Positions 59,173-64,000 of a stretch of 64,000 nucleotides of DNA are shown piece by piece; position 1 is the first letter of the stretch, and every line of letters starts with the position of its first letter. Source of the stretch: Planctomycetota bacterium (GTDB taxonomy: Bacteria; Planctomycetota; UBA1135; UBA2386). The stretch is from contig JANQJF010000005.1 in assembly GCA_028281765.1 (NCBI GenBank), positions 55,619 to 119,618 on the forward strand. The letters are read 5' to 3'. Under the pieces are notes generated by a model that had not been told where the DNA came from, searched no databases, and saw nothing but the letters and a program-made list of their open reading frames with translations. Both the position numbers and the translations under genes were made by a program.

Positions 59173-60921
59173 ATGGGGTATCGACACACTTTGCTAGGGA
59201 GTCTCCTGTTGGCCGGTCTGGCCGCGGCGCAACAGCGAAGTCCGTTGTTTGCGACCGTGACAGGATCTGACGGCGAGCCACTGGCCAACGCCACCGTGAC
59301 CTGTAGCTCGCTGCCGACGCTGAATGCCCCGTGGCCGAAAGATGTCGTCGTTGCGCGGACGGATGCGCGCGGACGGGCGCGATGCAGGCTCGTCGTCGGG
59401 CGCGTGTACGTCTGTTGGGCTGTGAGTAGCGCGACCCCGGCTGGAGAGCACTGGGTGACGGCACCGCATGATTTCGTCGGTGCCGGTCATGTCGTTGCGA
59501 TGCGTGCGCGCGACAAGCACGGGCCGCGTGTCGTCGAAGTGCCCGGTCTCGAAGCCTGGCGTGAGGTGGGGGGCGCCGGAGTTCGCTGGTATCCCGACTC
59601 CCGTGGATGCGTCGGCATCGACTCTGCGATGCCCGATGAGGGCAATCGTGTCACCATTCCTGCGACGCCCTGGTGTCAGGGGGCCATTGGGATTTCGGAC
59701 GAAAGAGGCGAAGTGATGGTTTGCGCGGTTCTGTTGCCAGGATCCACCCAGGTGAACGCCTTGCCTGCCCCCAAGCAGATGACCGTGTCCGTTCGAGGGG
59801 CGGGCGGCCGGGCGGTGGCTAATGCGACCGTGTCCTATCGGTTGGAACTGCTCGCGCGGTCGCGCTTTCGTGCTGGCCAACTGACGATGCCGTCGCCAAC
59901 CCTGCGTGTTGTGGGCGCGACCAGCGAGGCAGGCGAGTTGCGTTTCCACGCCCCTGAACAAGTCGTCGTGAAAGACCGGTTTGGCGATCGGCAACAGCAT
60001 CTCCTGGTCTTCGTCGACGCGGAGGGTTTCAGCCAAGGTACAGGTTTGTTGGGAGCCGAGACATCCACCGAAGTTCACATCCACAAGAGCGATCCCGTCC
60101 AGGTACGGGTCAAGGGAGAGGGTGCAGAGGTCGCCAGCTTTGCGAGCGTCGGTCCATTCAGCGTCCGTCCGAGTCGCAGCTCCCACATGTTCGGTCGGCG
60201 CACGCTCGTCACCACCCACAAGTCCGATGACAACTGGCAGGTGCATGGCCTTCGTGGAGGCTTCAAGCCTTGCGTTCGCATGGCAGCCAGGCGGCCGACT
60301 GCGGTCTTGACGGCCTACGTCGAATCGCCGACGCCTCCAGTTGTCGTCGATCTGGACGCGATGCCGCGCGTTGTCGTCGCTGTTACCGCTGCCGACGGTG
60401 CCCCGGCACCCGCGACCTTGATCGTCGGTCGGCCAGAGCATGGACATCCCCCGAGAACGGAAGCAACGATTGCAACTGACCTGTCGGGTCGTGCGTGCCT
60501 GCATCTCGGCGAAGGGGCGTACTACGTGTACGCCATTGCCGGTCAGACCCATGCCTTGGCCATGATCGACGAGAACACGGTAGGGCCCGTCAGGCTCAGG
60601 CTGGAACCCGTCGAGACAATGACGGTTCGGGTGGTTGACGAAGGCGGGCAAGCGGTCGAGGGTGCACGCGTCAAAGGGTATAAGACCAGTGTCAGTGGGG
60701 TACAGGACGGCAAGGACCTCGACAGCCAGTGGATCCGACAGTCGATCATGATGGTGTGGCACTTCTTGCGCCTGGTCCGCAGTGAGAGCGATGGCAGCGT
60801 CGAGGTGCCGGTGTTCCTGCGGGGACCCGTGCGGGCGGAGGGCACGGTCTGGCTTGGGGATCGGAGTAGTGAACCGTTCGCGTTGCGCGCGGGGACGAGT
60901 TGTGACGTCGTGCTGAAGTGA
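59173..60921 (+). CDS. Secreted carboxypeptidase-regulatory-like repeat protein
   Basis: A 582-residue exported protein with a signal peptide (TLLGSLLLAGLAAAQQ). It contains several CarboxypepD_reg-like beta-sandwich units (VTGSDGEPLANATVTCSSLP, VSVRGAGGRAVANATVSYRL, VRVVDEGGQAVEGARVKGYK). It is far too large for a typical cassette and lies among degenerate attC sites, so it may be a non-cassette insertion like the 56026-57192 gene. The function of such proteins in planctomycetes is unknown. Confidence 0.7.
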   Translation: MGYRHTLLGSLLLAGLAAAQQRSPLFATVTGSDGEPLANATVTCSSLPTLNAPWPKDVVVARTDARGRARCRLVVGRVYVCWAVSSATPAGEHWVTAPHDFVGAGHVVAMRARDKHGPRVVEVPGLEAWREVGGAGVRWYPDSRGCVGIDSAMPDEGNRVTIPATPWCQGAIGISDERGEVMVCAVLLPGSTQVNALPAPKQMTVSVRGAGGRAVANATVSYRLELLARSRFRAGQLTMPSPTLRVVGATSEAGELRFHAPEQVVVKDRFGDRQQHLLVFVDAEGFSQGTGLLGAETSTEVHIHKSDPVQVRVKGEGAEVASFASVGPFSVRPSRSSHMFGRRTLVTTHKSDDNWQVHGLRGGFKPCVRMAARRPTAVLTAYVESPTPPVVVDLDAMPRVVVAVTAADGAPAPATLIVGRPEHGHPPRTEATIATDLSGRACLHLGEGAYYVYAIAGQTHALAMIDENTVGPVRLRLEPVETMTVRVVDEGGQAVEGARVKGYKTSVSGVQDGKDLDSQWIRQSIMMVWHFLRLVRSESDGSVEVPVFLRGPVRAEGTVWLGDRSSEPFALRAGTSCDVVLK

Positions 60922-61014
60922 GCGCGTCGAGATTGCTCTGACGATGGTCGAGTCGAAGACTACTTCGTCGGTGGTCCGTAGGAGACAGATTTCTTGGTGG
61001 GGGAGATCGGTGCG

Positions 61015-61431
61015 ATGGACACGGAGCGGAACCTGATCGAATGCATCCGCCAAGGATCGGTCGACTTTCCTGACGCCTTGGACGCTTTCGTAGGCCAGCT
61101 GCTCACGGAAGTGGGCTACGCGCCACGGCCGACCGACGGCGTGATTCTCTCGCGGCAGGTCGTGGAATCAGGGCGAGCACGTGGGGTTGGGGTCGTCGTG
61201 ATGGTCGAGGATCAACGCGTCGAGCCCCTTCGATTCGACTTCGCGATCGATACCTCGGGTCGAAGCATCCAGTCCGGCGTCGTTTGCTTCGGCGATTCTG
61301 AATCGATCGGTCCTCGTTACAGCGGTCCAGAGCACCACCGAATGGTCCGGCTGATGCTAGCTTCCGAAGATGTGGAGTTGTCTTGGATCGAGCGCTTCGT
61401 TCGAGATCCCGGCGGGTGGCGCCGTGAGTGA
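61015..61431 (+). CDS. Hypothetical protein
   Basis: A 138-residue soluble protein. LIECIRQGSVDFPDALDAFV, GVGVVVMVEDQRVEPLRFDF and YSGPEHHRMVRLMLASEDVE form an alpha/beta arrangement. The ATG at 61015 is chosen over an upstream in-frame GTG. No attC is recognisable directly after it. No family recognised. Confidence 0.55.
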   Translation: MDTERNLIECIRQGSVDFPDALDAFVGQLLTEVGYAPRPTDGVILSRQVVESGRARGVGVVVMVEDQRVEPLRFDFAIDTSGRSIQSGVVCFGDSESIGPRYSGPEHHRMVRLMLASEDVELSWIERFVRDPGGWRRE

Positions 61432-61479
61432 CCGACGGTCTACGATCGCGGCTGAGAAGCATTGTGTGGAACACGAGTC

Positions 61480-61785
61480 GTGAGCTACCGACGCGACAAA
61501 CAGAAGAGCCTCGAATGGAGTCGCTGGGTCGACGCGCATCGCGAGTTGCTCCTTCTCTCTTGTGGTCTGCCCACGTCTGTGTTCGAGGAGCAACAGAATT
61601 GGTTTCACTTCCTCGATCACGGCTTCTACGGCGAGCGACGAGGACAGCCGGCGGTCATCGATGTCGATGGGCTGTCGGACCAGCAAGCGGAGGCGCTGTG
61701 TTCGTTTCTCGAGCGGCAGGGAGACGAGGTCTACGTACTGGGCCTGCTTCAGTCACGACTGGGGCGAGGCCGGTATGTTTGCTGA
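61480..61785 (+). CDS. Hypothetical cassette protein
   Basis: A 101-residue protein. SYRRDKQKSLEWSRWVDAHR opens a helical N-terminus; NWFHFLDHGFYGERRGQPAV and LSDQQAEALCSFLERQ follow. No family recognised. A GTG start at 61480 is used. Its stop lies at the edge of a degenerate attC. Confidence 0.6.
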   Translation: MSYRRDKQKSLEWSRWVDAHRELLLLSCGLPTSVFEEQQNWFHFLDHGFYGERRGQPAVIDVDGLSDQQAEALCSFLERQGDEVYVLGLLQSRLGRGRYVC

Positions 61786-61840
61786 CCGGTGTGGGCAGCC
61801 GACTGCTTTCGGCGGCGACTGAGAGTCATGCATGGCTGAC
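61781..61840 (+). other. Degenerate attC
   Basis: The core CAGCCGACTGCTTTCGGCGG and GACTGAGAGTCAT matches the array consensus; the outer boxes are GCTGACC and CATGGCT. Confidence 0.55.
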
Positions 61841-62134
61841 CCGGTGGACCCGGTAGTTTGGAAGTCTCCGTACCCGTCGCACTTGATGGGGGTGCGGCTA
61901 GTCGCGCATCCGCGGAGTGCGGTCGCGTTCTTCGGTGCCCAGCCATTCGCCCGGGTCCTGGTCGACGACGTGCGGGCGGACATCTTCTGCTACTCGTGCA
62001 CTCCGAGTGCGACGCCCCCGGCGTTGCTCGAATCGACGACGAAGCGTGCCGAGGAGCTGGGCATCGTGATCGGAATCGATCACTACGATTGGAGCGACGA
62101 TGACGAGGTGAGCTCGCTGCCGCCGCAGCGATGA
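61832..62134 (+). CDS. Hypothetical cassette protein
   Basis: A 100-residue protein whose ATG lies inside the eroded right box of the preceding attC. MGVRLVAHPRSAVAFFGAQP and RAEELGIVIGIDHYDWSDDD suggest a small alpha/beta domain. No family recognised. Confidence 0.55.
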   Translation: MADPVDPVVWKSPYPSHLMGVRLVAHPRSAVAFFGAQPFARVLVDDVRADIFCYSCTPSATPPALLESTTKRAEELGIVIGIDHYDWSDDDEVSSLPPQR

Positions 62135-62229
62135 TCCGAATGGGACCCCGGTCTTACGCGTCTCGCGCCGCCCACGCTCGTGTCGAGGTATGATCGACGG
62201 CCGTGCGAGGATGGTGGCCCTGAGGTGGT

Positions 62230-62493
62230 GTGCGAGTGAATCCCGGCCGTGCGCCGACCCGGATCGGAGGAGACGGCATCCATCCGTTCGTGGACGTGCC
62301 ACACTGGATCGCTGGGGAACTGAGGCGCGCGCTTCGACATCACCGCATCGAGTTCGAGTTGCGGTCGGCCTACCTCCGGCGGGCGGACTCGGATGATCCC
62401 GACGATCACTCGGATCGGTTCGTGTTCCCCTCCGAGCGGCCGGAGCGAGTCCAGGCCATCGTCGACTCGGTGAAGCCGGCCGGCTATCCGTGA
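62230..62493 (+). CDS. Hypothetical small protein
   Basis: An 87-residue basic then acidic protein (VDVPHWIAGELRRALRHHRI, DSDDPDDHSDRFVFPSERPE). It ends just before attC 16, the expected place for a cassette gene. No family recognised; start uncertain. Confidence 0.5.
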   Translation: MRVNPGRAPTRIGGDGIHPFVDVPHWIAGELRRALRHHRIEFELRSAYLRRADSDDPDDHSDRFVFPSERPERVQAIVDSVKPAGYP

Positions 62494-62504
62494 GCTGGTA
62501 AGAT

Positions 62505-62568
62505 GCGAGCGATCCCGCCTTCGCGGTCGGCATCGTTCGGTCGACGCTGCGAGGCAACTCCGTTGGGT
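62505..62568 (+). other. attC site 16
   Basis: 64 bp ending in GTTGGGT; the left box has drifted to GCGAGCG. Its context (AGATGCG before, GGACATCATG after) matches the other sites. Confidence 0.65.
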
Positions 62569-62575
62569 GGACATC

Positions 62576-63013
62576 ATGACGAGCCTCCGATGCGCCGCGA
62601 TCCTCGTGCTGATCACAGGCACCACGTCGTGTGCGTCGAACCCAAAAGTCCAGGAACTCGGATCTGCGGCGACGCCGCACAGCGAGCAGGGCCATGTCGG
62701 CAACTACGGTTCGACGACGCCGAGCACCACCGGATCCATGGAACTCGCAGCCGATGGTCAGTTCCGGCTTCGACTTCCTTCTGGACTCCTCAACATGGAG
62801 GAGGGCGAGTTCTCTGCGGGCGGTCGATGGCGAGCATCGGAGAACGAATGGCCCGGCATGAGCACTCTGACGCCGGTGGTCACGCTGGTCGTCGCGGAGT
62901 GGGGCGGCGAATCCCACGATCCGCCCGTCGAGATGCCGTTGTACGAGATGAGCGGCGGCTTGGCTCTTACGAGTCCGTGCATGACCTGGACCTTCGAGAG
63001 GCAAGGTCGGTAG
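62576..63013 (+). CDS. Small lipoprotein
   Basis: A 145-residue protein with a lipoprotein signal (AAILVLITGTTSC, Cys19). The mature part is beta-rich (GSMELAADGQFRLRLPSGLL, LTPVVTLVVAEWGG). The start is 7 bases after attC 16. No family recognised. Confidence 0.65.
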   Translation: MTSLRCAAILVLITGTTSCASNPKVQELGSAATPHSEQGHVGNYGSTTPSTTGSMELAADGQFRLRLPSGLLNMEEGEFSAGGRWRASENEWPGMSTLTPVVTLVVAEWGGESHDPPVEMPLYEMSGGLALTSPCMTWTFERQGR

Positions 63014-63037
63014 CAGGCAGGTCGAGCGGAGGTCCGA

Positions 63038-63499
63038 ATGAACACCCGGTACGCGATGCTGATGGCCACCCTCTGCGGCTGCGGAGCGGAAGAGAAGGCG
63101 ATCGAAACAGTGCGAGCGGTCAGCGACTCTGTCGTCGGCGCGAGCCCCGATCTTCAGCCCTTCTTTGGAACTTGGATCTACGACGGAGAAGACGTCGTCT
63201 CGATTGTTCGGCGCGCGGACGGCTCGGCGGTGTTGCAAACGCCGATCGCGGATGGGTGGGATGTCGTCGTGAACAACGTGCGGCTGGACGGAAGGTCGTT
63301 GATCTACGACGTGTACTGTTACTTCGCCCCCGAGCGGTCGTCGAACCCGGAGGCCCGTAGGCTTCGACATCACCCGTTCAGTGGCACGAAGTGCGAGATG
63401 GAACTGAATCCCGGCGAGCACTCGGATGAGTTGATCTCCTACGGCGGCGCGCTCCGAGTGTCGGGGCGATCCATGAAGTTGACACGCAAGAAGCCCTGA
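63038..63499 (+). CDS. Small lipoprotein or exported protein
   Basis: A 153-residue protein. The N-terminus (YAMLMATLCGCGAEEK) looks like a short lipoprotein signal with Cys13 or Cys15. The mature domain (LQPFFGTWIYDGEDVVSIVR, NVRLDGRSLIYDVYCYF) resembles a lipocalin-like strand order. It lies 24 bp after the preceding lipoprotein gene and may be co-transcribed. No family recognised. Confidence 0.6.
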   Translation: MNTRYAMLMATLCGCGAEEKAIETVRAVSDSVVGASPDLQPFFGTWIYDGEDVVSIVRRADGSAVLQTPIADGWDVVVNNVRLDGRSLIYDVYCYFAPERSSNPEARRLRHHPFSGTKCEMELNPGEHSDELISYGGALRVSGRSMKLTRKKP

Positions 63500-63569
63500 G
63501 ACCGTGGCGTCCCAAGTCCGCTGGATCGAGATTCTCAGTCTCTTCAACGATCACGCGCTCGCCTAGATC

Positions 63570-63891
63570 GTGCGGGCGTTCGAGAGAGTAGGCCTCGAGT
63601 ATCGCAGCACTCCCGTCCACAGAACCAGCAAGTCTCCGTTGCTGGAACACACCGTGTTCGCTCGTGCGGACCAGATCGAGTCCGCGGTGGTGGTGCTGCG
63701 AGAGCTGTTCCAGGTCACGGATCCGCTGCTAGGACGTCGCGTTCTCCGGGACATGCCCTGCGTGCGATACGGAGGCCGTGGAGGCTTGGGAGTGCCCGAG
63801 TTGTGGGCTCGGCTCTCGAAGTCCCGGGGACCCACACGATCCTGTGATCGACTTCTTTCGCGAGCATGGGGCATTCCGAGAGTACGACTGA
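63570..63891 (+). pseudogene. Zinc-ribbon protein gene with frameshift
   Basis: The first frame gives FERVGLEYRSTPVHRTSKSP and TVFARADQIESAVVVLRELF. Just after 63730 the sensible sequence moves to another frame: DVAFSGTCPACDTEAVEAWE, then CPSCGLGSRSPGDPHDPVID and a natural stop at 63891. The CPAC/CPSC pair makes a zinc ribbon that the continuous frame lacks. One or two bases were gained or lost near 63731. Confidence 0.65.
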
Positions 63892-64000
63892 TGTGCTCGA
63901 GAGCTAGTGCCCCGCGTCCGAAGTCCGCATCATAAGTAACCGGCCATTCGACCCGCTCGCTGCGTTGCTGCTCCTCAACTTGTCCACTGACAAGCCGTGT

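Larger units (their letters stand above)
43060..63891 (+). mobile_element. Integron gene-cassette array without visible integrase (CALIN-like)
   Basis: About 25 small genes, all but one on the + strand, are punctuated by 59-84 bp imperfect palindromes that open with a YYAAC box and close with GTTRRRY, each placed after its gene. Sixteen are well preserved and eight degenerate. This is the architecture of integron cassettes with their attC recombination sites. The central sequences are very alike (CAGCTGAC, a short GC hairpin, GCAGCTGA), as in sedentary chromosomal integrons whose cassettes were captured by one integrase lineage. No tyrosine recombinase gene is seen in the window. Confidence 0.9.

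Noticed and set aside
44753..62568. CRISPR array
   Set aside because: The repeats are imperfect palindromes 59-84 bp long spaced by whole genes, with no uniform spacers and no cas genes.
1..64000. Integron integrase or other tyrosine recombinase
   Set aside because: I looked for the R...HxxR...Y pattern in the plausible proteins and found none; it may lie beyond the window.
1..64000. tRNA and rRNA genes
   Set aside because: No cloverleaf with a GTTCGA-type loop and matching acceptor, and no rRNA-like sequence, was recognised.

Overview
The window is a high-GC bacterial chromosome segment. Its gene content suggests a planctomycete-like Gram-negative bacterium: a homodimeric pyruvate dehydrogenase E1, secreted proteins with FG-GAP repeats, a carboxypeptidase-regulatory-like domain or glycine-rich sequence, an RND pump with an outer-membrane factor, and many lipoproteins. 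The lineage is inferred from gene style only; there is no rRNA gene in the window.

Region 1 (1-43 kb) is ordinary, densely packed core genome in which every gene is intact. It holds a truncated HDOD signalling protein, an ECF sigma factor, hutI, an HtrA/DegP protease and an aceE-like pyruvate dehydrogenase E1. After these come der, a reverse-strand run (trkH, MFS permease, outer-membrane lipoprotein, SGNH hydrolase) and gph. A translationally coupled surface-glycan cluster follows (three family-2 and one family-4 glycosyltransferases plus a PIG-L deacetylase), then a secreted glycine-rich protein and a large inverted repeat between convergent genes. The rest is an MFS carrier, a siderophore/cobalamin-type ABC importer operon, an RND efflux operon, an FG-GAP protein, a DgcN-like/MFS pair and a SNF2 helicase with a small partner.

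Region 2 (about 43-64 kb) is completely different. It is a run of small genes, nearly all on the + strand, separated by 59-84 bp imperfect palindromes. Each palindrome opens with a YYAAC-type box (GCCCAAC, GTCCAAC, GCCTAAC) and closes with the complementary GTTRRRY box (GTTGGGC, GTTGGAC, GTTAGGC). These are integron attC sites. I count 16 good ones and 8 degenerate ones, so this is an integron gene-cassette array. No integron integrase is visible in the window, so as seen it is a CALIN-type array (attC cluster lacking an integrase), or the distal part of a chromosomal integron.

Cassette cargo includes a DUF5343 plus TIGR02391 pair whose second member carries a HEPN-type RNPRGH motif, and a zeta-toxin-like P-loop kinase with an overlapping small acidic ORF. 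It also includes a second, decayed zeta copy that keeps the small partner intact, an FKBP-like protein, a cyclic-phosphate-processing receiver-like domain, a GNAT acetyltransferase and a broken relative of it, DUF1963-, DUF2750- and DUF4926-like proteins, and many small lipoproteins and unknowns. At least four cassette genes carry single frameshifts while none of the roughly 30 core genes does, which points to real decay in the array rather than general sequencing error.
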